Below are positions 1 through 9,142 of a DNA stretch of 64,000 nt, piece after piece. This DNA comes from Solimonas sp. SE-A11 (lineage in GTDB: Bacteria; Pseudomonadota; Gammaproteobacteria; Nevskiales; Nevskiaceae). Every line of letters begins with the position of its first letter. Positions within the stretch are counted from its first letter, which is position 1. The stretch spans positions 20,878 to 84,877 of the forward strand of contig NZ_JAUASX010000021.1 of NCBI RefSeq assembly GCF_030345715.1, written 5' to 3'. Made by a program: the position numbers and the translations under genes. The notes beneath the pieces were generated by a model that was given only the letters and a program-made list of their open reading frames with translations, was not told where the DNA came from and searched no databases.

Positions 1-675
1 GGCGGCTTCGAGATTTCGCTGACGCCGGGCTACAGCCCCGGCGTGGGCCGCGGCTGGCTGACGCAGGGCGGCGTGTACGCGGTGGCCAACATCCGCGGCG
101 GCGGCGAGTACGGCCCGCGCTGGCACCAGGCGGCGCTCAAGCAGAACCGCCTGCGCGCCTTCGAGGACTTTGCCGCGGTGGCGCAGGACCTGATCGCGCG
201 CAAGATCACCACGCCCAAGCACCTGGGCATCCAGGGCGGCAGCAACGGCGGACTGCTGGTGGGCAACATGCTGACGCAGTACCCGCAGCTGCTCGGCGCG
301 GTGGTCTGCCAGGTGCCGCTGCTGGACATGCAGCGCTACCACAAGCTGCTGGCCGGCGCGTCCTGGATGGCCGAGTACGGCGACCCTGACGACCCCGCGC
401 AGTGGGACTACATCAAGACTTTCTCGCCCTACCAGAACCTGCTCAAGGACGCGGACTACCCGCCGGTGCTGTTCATGACCTCCACCCGCGACGACCGCGT
501 GCACCCCGGCCACGCTCGCAAGATGATGGCGCGCATGCTCGAGCAGGGCCACGCGGCGCTGTACTACGAGAACATCGAGGGCGGGCACGGTGGCGCGGCG
601 GACAACGACCAGCTGGCGACCATGCAGGCGCTGGCCTATACCTTCCTGCGGCAGCGGCTGAAGGACGCGAAGTAG
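1..675 (+). CDS. Prolyl oligopeptidase (S9A), C-terminal part, 5' end outside window
   Basis: The frame is open from base 1, so only the last 224 residues of the catalytic alpha/beta-hydrolase domain are present. All three elements of the serine-protease triad can be read: the nucleophile elbow GGSNGG near position 240, the aspartate in TRDDRVHPGHA near 490 and the histidine in EGGHGG near 590. The GGGEYG stretch ahead of the nucleophile is typical of prolyl endopeptidases, which cleave short peptides after proline. The beta-propeller and any signal peptide lie upstream, so location in the cell cannot be judged. The family is clear; the exact specificity is not. Confidence 0.9.
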   Translation, partial: GGFEISLTPGYSPGVGRGWLTQGGVYAVANIRGGGEYGPRWHQAALKQNRLRAFEDFAAVAQDLIARKITTPKHLGIQGGSNGGLLVGNMLTQYPQLLGAVVCQVPLLDMQRYHKLLAGASWMAEYGDPDDPAQWDYIKTFSPYQNLLKDADYPPVLFMTSTRDDRVHPGHARKMMARMLEQGHAALYYENIEGGHGGAADNDQLATMQALAYTFLRQRLKDAK

Positions 676-743
676 CCACGAACCCTGCACGGGTTTTGCA
701 CGGCGGCGCGGCAGAATGAGCCGCATCCACCGGAGCCACCGAC

Positions 744-2534
744 ATGACGCAGCCCGCCTCTTCTCCTGAAGTACCCACCGCTGCCTTCAGCGACCGCAGC
801 GGCGCCGTGGCGGTGGTGCTGGTGGCGTTGCTGTCCAGCCTGCTGCTGCTGGCAGCACAGCAGAAGCTGATCGGCGAGGGCCTGGTGCCGCGCAGCAGCT
901 GGTACACGCTATCGCTGGGCGTGCCCGCCATGCTCTGCCTGCTGCTGCGCAGCGCGCGTGACCGCTACGCCTGGATCTGTGGCGCCGTGCTGGGCCTGCT
1001 GCTCTGGGGAATGGCGGCTCACAGTGCCGGCGCCTGCGTCGGCAGTCCGGGTAGCCCCTCCGACCTGGACTGCGGCAGCATCTTCAAGCCCTACATCCTG
1101 GCGCTGGCAGCCGCGCTCTTCATGCTGCTGCCGTTCCTGCAGGTCTGGCGCGAGCACGGTCGCCGCCTGCCCTACGATGCGCTTTACCACCGCGCCTGGG
1201 ACAACGCCCAAGCATTGGCCGCCGCCGGGTTCTTCATCCTGGCGGGCTGGGCCATCCTCTGGCTCTGGGCGGCACTGTTCAAGCTGATCGGCATCCGCTT
1301 CTTCGATGAGCTGTTCGGCGAGGAGCGGTTCTATTACCCCGTCACCGGCCTGCTGGTGGGCCTGGGCGTGGTGCTGGCGCGCAACCAGGCCGGCGCGCTG
1401 CGCGCGATGCTGCGCGTCTGCCTGGCACTGGGCCGCCTGCTGCTGCCGCTGATCGCACTGGTGGCGCTGATGTTCCTGGCGGCGCTGTTCTTCACCGGCC
1501 TGCAGCCGCTGTGGGATACGCGCCGGGCCACCGCGCTGCTGCTGTGCCTGGTGTTTGGCACCGTGGCGCTGGTCAACAGCGTCTACCAGGAAGGCAGTGG
1601 CGGCGAGAGTTACGGCCACTTTGCGCGCCGCCTGGTGGATGCCGCGCTGCTGACACTGCCGGCCTATGCGGTGATCGCCGCCATCGCCCTGCAGTTGCGC
1701 GTGTCTCAGCACGGCTGGACCGTGGAGCGCTTGTGGGCGGCGATCCTGATCGGTTTTGCGCTACTGTACGCGCTGGGCTATGCGGTGGCGGCCCTGTGGC
1801 GCGGCGGCTGGCTGGCGCGGCTGGCGCCGGTCAACACCGCGGTGGCCCTGGCCCTGGTGGCCACGCTGCTGGCAACGCAGAGCCCCTTGCTGGACTTGCG
1901 CCGCATCAGCCTGCACTCGCAGCTCGCCCGTGCCGGTGACGACCTGGATACCCTGGACCTTAAGTACCTGCGCTGGGAGCTGGGGCGCGTGGGCGTGGAA
2001 ACCCTGCAGCGTCTGCGGCAGGACTCGCGTGTGCTGGCCGATACGGGCCTGGCAAGCCGCATCGACGGCGTACTGAAGATGCAGCAAAAGTGGGACGCTG
2101 GAGATCCGCCTTCAGCTGCGTTGCTGGCGCAGAAGCTGGGCGTGCGCCCCTCCGGGCTGGTGGCGCCGCCCGGATTGCTGGACCTGTTGGCGGCGCGTGA
2201 GGGACGGCTGGACGCGAATCTATCGGAGTGCGTCACCGGAACCCGCTGCTGGCTGATGGCCGCGGACCTGGATCGTGACGGCGCGATGGAATGGCTGCTG
2301 TTCAACGAGGCCCGCAGCGGTGACCTGCCGTTCTTCGGCGAGCGGGACGGAAAATGGAAGAGGCTCGGCGAACTCCAGCAGCGCAGCGTGCATCGATCGG
2401 GTCAACAAACCGCCGAACCGCCGACACCCAAGGCTCTGGCGGAAGCCGCGGCCCGCGGCGATTTCCGCGCGGAGGAGCCGCAGTGGCGCGACTTCATGCT
2501 GCAGGATGAGCGTTACGTCGATACGCCCTGGTAA
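744..2534 (+). CDS. DUF4153-type polytopic membrane protein
   Basis: 596 residues. The first two thirds are a run of hydrophobic segments, starting near residues 22-40 and continuing to about residue 390, with short charged loops; the last 200 residues are soluble and polar. The YPVTGLLVGLGVVLARNQ stretch is the type of sequence seen in DUF4153 inner-membrane proteins, a family without an established function. The ATG follows a CGGAGCCACC ribosome-binding region. It stands 68 bases after the peptidase gene on the same strand and could be cotranscribed with it. The soluble tail contains an acidic DLDRDGAMEWLLFNE motif resembling EF-hand/FG-GAP-like loops; its role is unknown. Confidence 0.7.
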   Translation: MTQPASSPEVPTAAFSDRSGAVAVVLVALLSSLLLLAAQQKLIGEGLVPRSSWYTLSLGVPAMLCLLLRSARDRYAWICGAVLGLLLWGMAAHSAGACVGSPGSPSDLDCGSIFKPYILALAAALFMLLPFLQVWREHGRRLPYDALYHRAWDNAQALAAAGFFILAGWAILWLWAALFKLIGIRFFDELFGEERFYYPVTGLLVGLGVVLARNQAGALRAMLRVCLALGRLLLPLIALVALMFLAALFFTGLQPLWDTRRATALLLCLVFGTVALVNSVYQEGSGGESYGHFARRLVDAALLTLPAYAVIAAIALQLRVSQHGWTVERLWAAILIGFALLYALGYAVAALWRGGWLARLAPVNTAVALALVATLLATQSPLLDLRRISLHSQLARAGDDLDTLDLKYLRWELGRVGVETLQRLRQDSRVLADTGLASRIDGVLKMQQKWDAGDPPSAALLAQKLGVRPSGLVAPPGLLDLLAAREGRLDANLSECVTGTRCWLMAADLDRDGAMEWLLFNEARSGDLPFFGERDGKWKRLGELQQRSVHRSGQQTAEPPTPKALAEAAARGDFRAEEPQWRDFMLQDERYVDTPW

Positions 2535-2648
2535 AGCGTTCGTGCCGGCGCGATCCGTCCACTGCGCTGTCACAAAAGCTTCGCCCAACCGTCACGGAAG
2601 GGTTACGCGCCGGGCCTAGGCTGGTCTCCGTATGAAAGGAGCAAAGCC

Positions 2649-3788
2649 ATGCGGATCGCCTATGGAGTGATGGGCTACGGACGCGGGCACGCGATGCGGA
2701 CCATGTCCGTGCTGCCCGCGCTGATGCAGGAGCACGAGGTCACCGTCTTCGCCGGCGGCGACGCCTATGACGTCCTCGCGCCGCTGTTCCCCACGGTGCG
2801 CATCCCCACCATCGGCTACCGCTACAACCTGCACGGTGGCCACTCCTTCTCCCGCACGGTGCGCGAGAACTTCGCGCCGATGACCGACCTGCTGTTCGGC
2901 GGCCTGGGCATGGAGCAGATGGAGCGCGAGTTCCGCGAGCGCGGCATCGAGCTGGTGATCTCCGACTCCGAGGCCTGGACACATCGTTGCGCGCAGAAGC
3001 TGAAGATTCCGCGTATCAGCTTCGATCATGTCGGCATCATCGCCTACTGCAAGCCGCACTTCCCGCCGGACCTGTGGCTGACGGGCATGCGCGACGCGGT
3101 GGGCTACCGCTCGCTGATGGGCATCCCCGAGCGCATCCTGATCTCCAGCTTCTACCCAGCCGAAGGCCAGTACCCGGGGGTGAAGGTGATCGGCCCGATG
3201 CTGCGCGACGAAGCCCTGCGCACCAAGCCGACCCGCGGCGACTACCTGCTCTGCTACTTCAACAAGGGCGAGCACCAGTACCTGCCGCAGGTGGACCGCG
3301 CGCTGCGCCTGCTGGACCACCCGGTGGTGGTCTACGGCACGCCCTACCGCGGCAAGGTGGAGAACCTGGACTTCCGCGCGCCCAGCAACGAGTGGTTCCT
3401 GCACGACCTGGCACACTGCCGCGCCGTGTTGTCCACCGCCGGCAACGTGCTGATCGGCGAGGCGATCCACTTCGGCAAGCCGATCATGGCAATGCCGGAA
3501 GATGCCTTCGAGCAGCGCCTCAACGGCTACATGATCGAACGCATGGGCGTGGGCATGCGCGCCGACATGAAGCGCCTGACGCCCAGCGACGTCGACCGCT
3601 TCATGGGCAACGACGAGTACTACCGCTCCAACATGGGCGAGCATGCCCGCGACGGCAAGGCCGAGGCCATCGCCACACTGCAGCAGTACATCGAGGAGTT
3701 GGGTGGCTCCCGCTCAAAAAGCCGCGTGAAGAAGCGCGTCACCCGCATCCACACCCGTGACGTGAAGGCCCTGCAGCAGCCGGCCTGA
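2649..3788 (+). CDS. MJ1255/VC2487-type glycosyltransferase
   Basis: 379 residues with a GT-B layout. The N-terminal Rossmann half begins MRIAYGVMGYGRGHAMR, the glycine- and histidine-rich donor-side loop of the MurG/GT28-like group. The second half has the LSTAGNVLIGEAIHFGKPIMAMP segment, matching the nucleotide-sugar pocket loop of UDP-glycosyltransferases, followed by FEQRLNG. Length and motifs fit the conserved MJ1255/VC2487 family, whose sugar donor and acceptor are not known. A strong AAGGAG site lies 7 bases before the ATG. The C-terminus after about residue 350 is a lysine/arginine-rich tail. The gene is monocistronic or leads the patatin gene 116 bases downstream. Confidence 0.75.
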   Translation: MRIAYGVMGYGRGHAMRTMSVLPALMQEHEVTVFAGGDAYDVLAPLFPTVRIPTIGYRYNLHGGHSFSRTVRENFAPMTDLLFGGLGMEQMEREFRERGIELVISDSEAWTHRCAQKLKIPRISFDHVGIIAYCKPHFPPDLWLTGMRDAVGYRSLMGIPERILISSFYPAEGQYPGVKVIGPMLRDEALRTKPTRGDYLLCYFNKGEHQYLPQVDRALRLLDHPVVVYGTPYRGKVENLDFRAPSNEWFLHDLAHCRAVLSTAGNVLIGEAIHFGKPIMAMPEDAFEQRLNGYMIERMGVGMRADMKRLTPSDVDRFMGNDEYYRSNMGEHARDGKAEAIATLQQYIEELGGSRSKSRVKKRVTRIHTRDVKALQQPA

Positions 3789-3878
3789 ATCCCGCCGGCC
3801 TGGCGCGGACCCAGGCTGGCACCGGAATTGCGAGTCTCCCCGCACCGGGATAGTGCCCGGATGAACGGGAGAGGACCG

Positions 3879-3908
3879 ATGCGCCAGCCGATCCGCGGCC
3901 AGCGATGA
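3879..3908 (+). other. Nine-codon leader ORF overlapping the patatin start
   Basis: An ATG at 3879 preceded by GGGAGAGGACCG opens a reading frame MRQPIRGQR that ends in a TGA at 3906-3908, overlapping the ATG of the patatin gene in the ATGA arrangement. The patatin ATG itself has no good ribosome-binding site, so this mini-ORF probably delivers ribosomes to it by termination-reinitiation. This is inferred from sequence layout only. Confidence 0.4.
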
Positions 3909-5149
3909 GCACGCGCGCTCGCAAGAAGCCGCCGCCCAGGCCGGCTGCCGTCAAGGGACCACGCACCGGGCTGGTGCTGACCGCCGGTGGTGCGCGCGGC
4001 GCCTACCAGGCTGGCGTGCTCAAGCGCGTCAGCGAGATCCCGCGCCTGCGAGGCCGCGCCGCGCCGTTCCCGATCATCACCGGCGCCTCGGCCGGCGCCA
4101 TCAACGGCGCCGCGCTGGCCGCCTGGCATGGTGACTTCAGCGAGGGGGCCAACCAGCTGGCGAAGCTGTGGGCCGCCCTGCAGATGACCGACGTGGTGCG
4201 CACCGACCCGGCGGCCCTGGCCCGCGGGGCCGCCGACCTCGCGCTGGACATGGCCCTGGGCGGCCTCACCGGTGCCGGGCGTACGCAGGCCCTGCTGGAC
4301 GCCTCGCCGCTGGAGGGCTTCCTGCGCCACCACCTGCCGCTGGACCGCATCGCCGGCGCAATCTCCGCAGGCACGCTGGAAGCGCTCGCCGTCACCGCCA
4401 CCGGCTATCACTCCGGCAAGGCCTTCACCTTCGTGCAGGGCAAGCCCGGCCGGCCGCTGTGGAACAAGAGCCGCCGCGTGGCGCTGGCCACGACACTGAC
4501 GCTGGACCATATCCGCGCGTCCGCCGCGATTCCCATCGTGTTTCCGCCGGTGTCGCTGTCGGCAGGCGGCTCCACCGCCTGGTTCGGCGACGGCGCGCTG
4601 CGACTGACCACGCCGCTGAGCCCGGCGATCCGCCTCGGTGCGGAGCGGCTGTTCGCGATCGGTGTACGCTGCCAGGAGTCGGCCGACAGCCTGCTGCGCT
4701 CCGAGATGTCCACCGCCGGCGACGTGGTGCCGGAGCTGCATCGCCCGCCGCTGGCGCAGATCTGCGGCGTGTTCATGAACGCGATCTTCCTGGATCACCT
4801 CGACGCCGACCTGGATCACCTCAAGCGCATGAACGAACTGGTGGCGGCCTACCAGCAGGTGGCCAAGGGGCAGGTGCAGCCCGGCGTGTCGGAGCCGATG
4901 CGCGTGGTGAAGTCGCTGACCGTGTCGCCGTCGGCGGATATTGCCATCATCGCCAAGACCCTGGCCCACCGCATGCCGCGCAGCCTGCGCTACGTGCTCG
5001 ACGGCCTCGGCACGCCGGATGCGCAGAGCGCGGACCTGACCAGCTTCCTGCTGTTCGACAACGCCTTCACGCGCGAGCTGATCGCGCTGGGCTACCGCGA
5101 CGCGGCGCAACGCATCGACGAGATCGAGGCCTTCCTGCGGGAAGACTGA
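3905..5149 (+). CDS. Patatin-like phospholipase
   Basis: 414 residues. The oxyanion-hole motif GGARGAYQAG is at residues 28-37, the nucleophile motif GASAG at 60-64 with Ser62, and the catalytic-dyad aspartate in WFGDGALR near residue 230. These are the three hallmarks of bacterial patatins, which hydrolyse acyl chains of phospholipids or other lipids. There is no signal peptide; a basic N-terminal tail precedes the domain, so a cytosolic or membrane-associated enzyme is likely. The start overlaps a nine-codon leader ORF. The C-terminal 100 residues beyond the dyad are not recognised. Confidence 0.88.
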   Translation: MSTRARKKPPPRPAAVKGPRTGLVLTAGGARGAYQAGVLKRVSEIPRLRGRAAPFPIITGASAGAINGAALAAWHGDFSEGANQLAKLWAALQMTDVVRTDPAALARGAADLALDMALGGLTGAGRTQALLDASPLEGFLRHHLPLDRIAGAISAGTLEALAVTATGYHSGKAFTFVQGKPGRPLWNKSRRVALATTLTLDHIRASAAIPIVFPPVSLSAGGSTAWFGDGALRLTTPLSPAIRLGAERLFAIGVRCQESADSLLRSEMSTAGDVVPELHRPPLAQICGVFMNAIFLDHLDADLDHLKRMNELVAAYQQVAKGQVQPGVSEPMRVVKSLTVSPSADIAIIAKTLAHRMPRSLRYVLDGLGTPDAQSADLTSFLLFDNAFTRELIALGYRDAAQRIDEIEAFLRED

Positions 5150-5274
5150 AACCGGATTGCCATCGTGCTGAAAGAGCCTGCTTCCAAGCTGTCCCCACTG
5201 GCATCTAGCTGGATTGGCCCGATTCCTGCTCCATCCAAGCTGGGTTGTTTCGCCTTGCCCTGAGGATGGCCCGA

Positions 5275-5460
5275 ATGATCGACAAACTTGCACTACCCTT
5301 GACCATCTGTGCCCTGTTGCTGGTCGGCATCGGCTGCATGCTGACCGGCCTGTTCCACATCAAGACCGCCGCCGGGATCGTATTGCTGGTGGTTGGCTTC
5401 TTTGCGGGCGCCAGCTCGCTGCTGTTGTTGAGCTTTGCGGGGCGTGAGAGGTACGGCTAG
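5275..5460 (+). CDS. Small two-helix membrane protein
   Basis: 61 residues from the ATG at 5275, chosen because GAGG stands nine bases upstream; two in-frame ATGs at 5266 and 5245 would be longer. Two hydrophobic segments (about residues 6-25 and 28-50) are joined by a short FHIKTAAG turn, and the tail is charged (GRERYG). No family is recognised. The frame is supported by the ribosome-binding site and clean hydrophobic pattern rather than by homology. Confidence 0.45.
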   Translation: MIDKLALPLTICALLLVGIGCMLTGLFHIKTAAGIVLLVVGFFAGASSLLLLSFAGRERYG

Positions 5461-5564
5461 ACGGCTGGATACCGGCTTTCGCCGGTATGACGTCAGATAG
5501 AGCGTCAACGCTTGCGTGAAGCAGGCCGCTTCCCGATCCACGCGGCCTTGCAGCAAGCCGTGAT

Positions 5565-5595
5565 GGTGGGCGCGCTACGCTGGGCCCACCCTACG
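5565..5595. repeat. GGTGGGC palindromic intergenic repeat
   Basis: A GGTGGGCGCGCTACGC...GCCCACC inverted repeat of the kind dispersed in many proteobacterial genomes. It overlaps the stop codon of the amidotransferase gene. A related copy (GGTGGGCACGCTGCGC...GCCCACC) lies near 63,026-63,052. It may act as a bidirectional terminator for the two convergent genes here. Confidence 0.5.
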
Positions 5596-6274
5596 ACACG
5601 AAGCCCTGCAGCAACTGCAGCATCAGCCGGTTATTGCCGGCGAAATGATCCAGCGAGGCCAGGATGGATTCCGGCGGCTGCACGTAGCGCGCCGGCGCCG
5701 GGCGCTCGTGCTGGAACCACTCGCGCGCATTGGCGGCCGTGACCTCCAGATGGAACTGGATCGCGGCGATGCGGCCGTCCAGCTCATAGGCCTGGTGGGC
5801 GCAGGCCTCCGAGGACATCAGCGTCTGCGTGCCCGGCGGCAGGGCAAAGGTGTCGCCATGCCAGTGAAAGGCGGTGAAACGCGGCGGGAATCCGCCGAAG
5901 AACTTCGAGTGCCGCCCGGCTTCGCTCAGCTCCAAGTCGAACCAGCCGACCTCGCTGTGTGCGTTGCGCGTCACCGGGCCGCCGAGCACGTCGGCGATCA
6001 GCTGCGAGCCAAGGCAGATGCCAAGCAGCTTCTTGCCGGAGTCGATCGCCGAGCGAATCAGCGCCTTCTCGGCGCGCAGCCAGGGATGGGCGTCGTATTC
6101 GTAGATGTTCATCGGCCCGCCCATCACGATCAGCCAGTCGAAGCTGTCGACGGACGGCGGCGCCTCACCCTGCTGCAGGCTCGTGCAACTCACCTCATCG
6201 CCGCGCTGCGCCAGCCAGGGGGCGATGCAGCCCAGGTCTTCGAAGTCGGCGTGCTGCAGCCAATGGACGCGCAT
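5591..6274 (-). CDS. Class I glutamine amidotransferase-like protein
   Basis: 227 residues. The triad of class I glutamine amidotransferases is complete: Cys87 in GICLGSQL, His175 and Glu177 in IQFHLEV. The DWLIVMGGPMNIYE segment near residues 46-60 matches GMP-synthase-like amidotransferase proteins that occur as stand-alone domains. The family removes ammonia from glutamine or related gamma-glutamyl compounds; the acceptor cannot be told from sequence. Cytosolic, no signal peptide. It is convergent with the small membrane gene and is transcribed away from msrB with 124 bases between them, filled by a dispersed repeat. Confidence 0.85.
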   Translation of the reverse strand: MRVHWLQHADFEDLGCIAPWLAQRGDEVSCTSLQQGEAPPSVDSFDWLIVMGGPMNIYEYDAHPWLRAEKALIRSAIDSGKKLLGICLGSQLIADVLGGPVTRNAHSEVGWFDLELSEAGRHSKFFGGFPPRFTAFHWHGDTFALPPGTQTLMSSEACAHQAYELDGRIAAIQFHLEVTAANAREWFQHERPAPARYVQPPESILASLDHFAGNNRLMLQLLQGFVS

Positions 6275-6298
6275 GGGTATTCAGCTCGGGTGAGGGCC

Positions 6299-6383
6299 GT
6301 TCGCACTGAGTCTGTCGAAGTGTGAACGGCAGGTAACCGCACAGCAGGCGATCCGTTCATCCTTCGACAGGCTCAGGACGAAC
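6299..6383. repeat. Inverted pair of CCTTCGACAGGCTCAGG-type repeats
   Basis: One copy (6299-6326, diverged) reads GTTCGCACTGAGTCTGTCGAAG and a second, inverted copy (6354-6382) reads CATCCTTCGACAGGCTCAGG, giving a large potential hairpin. Single copies of the same unit are at 22,817-22,845 and 52,933-52,961. Confidence 0.6.
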
Positions 6384-6398
6384 CGATGGGACGCTCGG

Positions 6399-6797
6399 TT
6401 ATGCCTCGCGGGCCTTGAAGTCCAGCGCGGCGGAGTTGATGCAGTAGCGCAGGCCGGTGGGCTTCGGGCCGTCCGGGAAGACGTGGCCCAGGTGCGCATC
6501 GCAGCGGGCGCAGAGCACCTCCACGCGGCGCATGAAGTGGCTGTTGTCCTCGCGGCTGGCGACGTTGCCATTGACGGCGGGGTCGAAGAAGCTGGGCCAG
6601 CCGGTGCCGGATTCGAACTTGGTGCGGGAGTCGAACAGCGGCAGGCCGCAGCACAGGCAGGTGAAGATGCCGTCGCGGTGGTCGTCCCAGAGCGCGCCGG
6701 TGAAGGCACACTCGGTGCCGGCCTGGCGGGTCACGCGATACTGCTCGGGGGTCAGCTGGGCGCGCCACTCGGCGTCGGTCTTGGTGATCTTTTCCAT
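6399..6797 (-). CDS. msrB: Peptide-methionine (R)-S-oxide reductase MsrB
   Basis: 132 residues from the ATG at 6797, which begins [11 protein letters not shown] as in other MsrB proteins; a longer frame upstream has no family sequence. The protein repairs methionine-R-sulfoxide. The catalytic cysteine is Cys119 in [10 protein letters not shown], and the two zinc-binding CxxC pairs are Cys47/Cys50 and Cys96/Cys99. The [10 protein letters not shown] and [10 protein letters not shown] motifs are intact. Length is normal for a single-domain cytosolic MsrB. It is divergent from the M13 peptidase gene, with about 220 bases between the starts. Confidence 0.95.
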   Translation of the reverse strand: MEKITKTDAEWRAQLTPEQYRVTRQAGTECAFTGALWDDHRDGIFTCLCCGLPLFDSRTKFESGTGWPSFFDPAVNGNVASREDNSHFMRRVEVLCARCDAHLGHVFPDGPKPTGLRYCINSAALDFKAREA

Positions 6798-7015
6798 GGC
6801 TGTACTCGGTCGTCTGGCTTGCGGCGCGGGGAAGGCGCCCGGTCCTGATCCCCCCAATATGGGGACGCGCGGGCGCCGGCGGTAGTCCTTGGCGGCTTCG
6901 GCCGCCGCCGCGCCATACTACGCCAGGCCCGTCCGGCCGGGCACTAACTGTGCCGGCGCCGGTCTGAAGGCCCTGTAAGCCCATAACAACGTAAAGGCAT
7001 CCGATGGAGATTCCG

Positions 7016-9079
7016 ATGAAGCGACTCGCCCTTGCCGCCTGCGCCGCCGTGGTCATGGCCGGCTGCGGCAGCCAGCCCCGGGCCCCGGCGGCGGACCCCG
7101 CCGCCGCCGAACCCGCGACCAAGGGCCCGCAGTCCGGCATCGACGCGGCCAACTTCGACACCCAGGTCCGCGCCCAGGATGACCTCTACCGCGCCGTCAA
7201 CGGCGGCTGGATGGCGCGCACCGAGATTCCGGCCGACAAGGCCAGCTATGGTGCCTTCACCGAGATCGACGACCGCGCCGAAATCCTGCTGCGCAAGATC
7301 ATCGAGGAATCCGCTGCGGACAAGAATGCCGCCGCGGGCAGCGATACCCAGAAGGTCGGCGACTATTACCGTGCCTTCATGGACGAGGCCCGTGCCGAGC
7401 AGCTGGGCCTGGCGCCGCTGAAGGACACGCTGGCGCAGATCGACACCCTGCAGGACCGCAAGCAGCTGCCAAAGCTGCTGGCGGAGCTGTCGAAGATCGG
7501 CGTGGGCACCTTCCCCGCCTGGATCGAGCCGGACGCGAAGAAGTCCTCGGAATACATCGTCTATTTCCTTCAGGGCGGCACCGGCCTGCCGGACCGCGAC
7601 TACTACCTGTCGGCTGACGCCAAGTTCGCCGAGATCCGCCCCAAGTACGTGGCGCATGTCGAGAAGATGCTGACGCTGGCCGGCATCGCCGATCCGCGCG
7701 CCAGCGCCGAGGCGATCATGACGCTGGAGACCAAGCTGGCCAAGGCGCAGTGGACCAAGGTTCGCTCGCGTGACGCGGACCTCACCTACAACAAGTACAC
7801 GGCGGCCCAGCTGCGCAAGCTGACGCCGCGCTTCGACTTCAAGACCTATCTCGCCGAACAGGACCTCGCCGCGACGCCGGGCGTGATCATCGCCCAGCCC
7901 AGCTTCTTCCGCGACTGGGACCGCATCGTCACCGCCACGCCGCTGCCGGTGCTGCGCAACTACCTCAAGTGGCAGGTGCTGAGCGACTTCGCACCCTACC
8001 TGTCGCAGGACTTCGTCAACGAGAACTTCGCCTTCTACGGCACCACGCTGCGCGGCATCCAGGAGCTCAAGCCGCGCTGGAAGCGAGGCGTGGACGCCAC
8101 CGAAGGAGCGCTGGGCGAGGTTACCGGCCGCATCTACGTGTCGCGCCACTTCCCGCCGGAGGCCAAGGCCCGCATGGAGAAGCTGGTGGACCGGCTGCTG
8201 CTGGCCTATGGCGACAGCATCCGCAAGCTCGACTGGATGAGCCCGGAGACCAAGGAGAAGGCGCTGCTCAAGCTGTCCAAGTTCACGACCAAGATCGGCT
8301 ACCCCGACCAGTGGAAGGACTATTCGGCGCTGCAGGTGAAGCCGGATGACCTGGTCGGCAACGTCATGCGCTCCAACCGCGTGGAGCATGCTCGCGAAGC
8401 CGCCAAGCTGGGCAAGCCGATCGACCGCGGCGAGTGGTTCATGACGCCGCAGACGGTCAACGCCTATTACAACCCGACGATGAACGAGATCGTCTTCCCC
8501 GCCGCCATCCTGCAGCCGCCGTTCTTCGACATGCAGGCCGACGACGCCGTGAACTACGGCAGCATCGGCGCCGTGATCGGCCACGAGATCGGCCACGGCT
8601 TCGACGACCAGGGCTCCAAGTACGACGGCGACGGCAACCTCCAGTCCTGGTGGACCAAGGCCGATCGCCAGCGCTTCGAGGAGAAGACCAAGCGCCTGAT
8701 CGCGCAGTACGGCGCCTTCGAGCCGGTGCCCGGTCATAAGGTCAACGGCGAGCTCACCATCGGCGAGAACATCGGCGACCTCGGTGGCCTGGCCATCGCC
8801 TACAAGGCCTGGCAGATGTCGCTGGCCGACACCGGCCCCTCGCCGGTGATCGACGGCCTCACCGGCGAGCAGCGCTTCTTCATGGGCTGGGCACAGTCCT
8901 GGCGCCGCAAGTTCCGCGAGGCCGACCTGGTGCAGCGCCTCAAGACCGACCCGCATGCGCCGGACGAATACCGCTGCAACGGCGTGGTGGTGAACGTGCC
9001 GGCCTTCTACGAGGCCTTCGGCGTGAAAGCCGGCGACAAGCTCTACCTGCCGCCGGAGCAGCGCGTCAGCATCTGGTAG
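7016..9079 (+). CDS. M13 (neprilysin/PepO-type) zinc metallopeptidase, lipoprotein
   Basis: 687 residues. The start at 7016 is preferred over 7004 because GGAG lies 7 bases before it and the protein then begins with a lipoprotein signal, MKRLALAACAAVVMAGC, with a lipobox at the cysteine. The catalytic zinc site is VIGHEIGHGFDDQG (HExxH), the third ligand is in GENIGDLGGL, and the NAYYNP substrate loop precedes the active site, all as in M13 peptidases. The predicted place is the periplasmic face of the outer or inner membrane, acting on oligopeptides. It is monocistronic, ended by the hairpin at 9090-9123. Confidence 0.93.
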   Translation: MKRLALAACAAVVMAGCGSQPRAPAADPAAAEPATKGPQSGIDAANFDTQVRAQDDLYRAVNGGWMARTEIPADKASYGAFTEIDDRAEILLRKIIEESAADKNAAAGSDTQKVGDYYRAFMDEARAEQLGLAPLKDTLAQIDTLQDRKQLPKLLAELSKIGVGTFPAWIEPDAKKSSEYIVYFLQGGTGLPDRDYYLSADAKFAEIRPKYVAHVEKMLTLAGIADPRASAEAIMTLETKLAKAQWTKVRSRDADLTYNKYTAAQLRKLTPRFDFKTYLAEQDLAATPGVIIAQPSFFRDWDRIVTATPLPVLRNYLKWQVLSDFAPYLSQDFVNENFAFYGTTLRGIQELKPRWKRGVDATEGALGEVTGRIYVSRHFPPEAKARMEKLVDRLLLAYGDSIRKLDWMSPETKEKALLKLSKFTTKIGYPDQWKDYSALQVKPDDLVGNVMRSNRVEHAREAAKLGKPIDRGEWFMTPQTVNAYYNPTMNEIVFPAAILQPPFFDMQADDAVNYGSIGAVIGHEIGHGFDDQGSKYDGDGNLQSWWTKADRQRFEEKTKRLIAQYGAFEPVPGHKVNGELTIGENIGDLGGLAIAYKAWQMSLADTGPSPVIDGLTGEQRFFMGWAQSWRRKFREADLVQRLKTDPHAPDEYRCNGVVVNVPAFYEAFGVKAGDKLYLPPEQRVSIW

Positions 9080-9089
9080 CACGGCCAGG

Positions 9090-9123
9090 AAAAAAGAAGC
9101 CCCGGATCGCTCCGGGGCTTTCA
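9090..9123. terminator. Bidirectional rho-independent terminator
   Basis: The stem AGCCCCGGA/TCCGGGGCT has an A-run on one side and T residues on the other, so it can stop both the M13 peptidase gene and the convergent lipoprotein gene. The 23-base core is identical to the one at 10,372-10,402. Confidence 0.85.
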
Positions 9124-9142
9124 ATAACAACGGGCGGTCCGG

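Noticed and set aside
3620..5293. 557-codon minus-strand frame opposite the patatin gene
   Set aside because: Antisense shadow covering a gene with complete catalytic motifs.
6944..9130. 728-codon minus-strand frame opposite the M13 peptidase gene
   Set aside because: Antisense shadow; the peptidase carries a full active site and a signal peptide.
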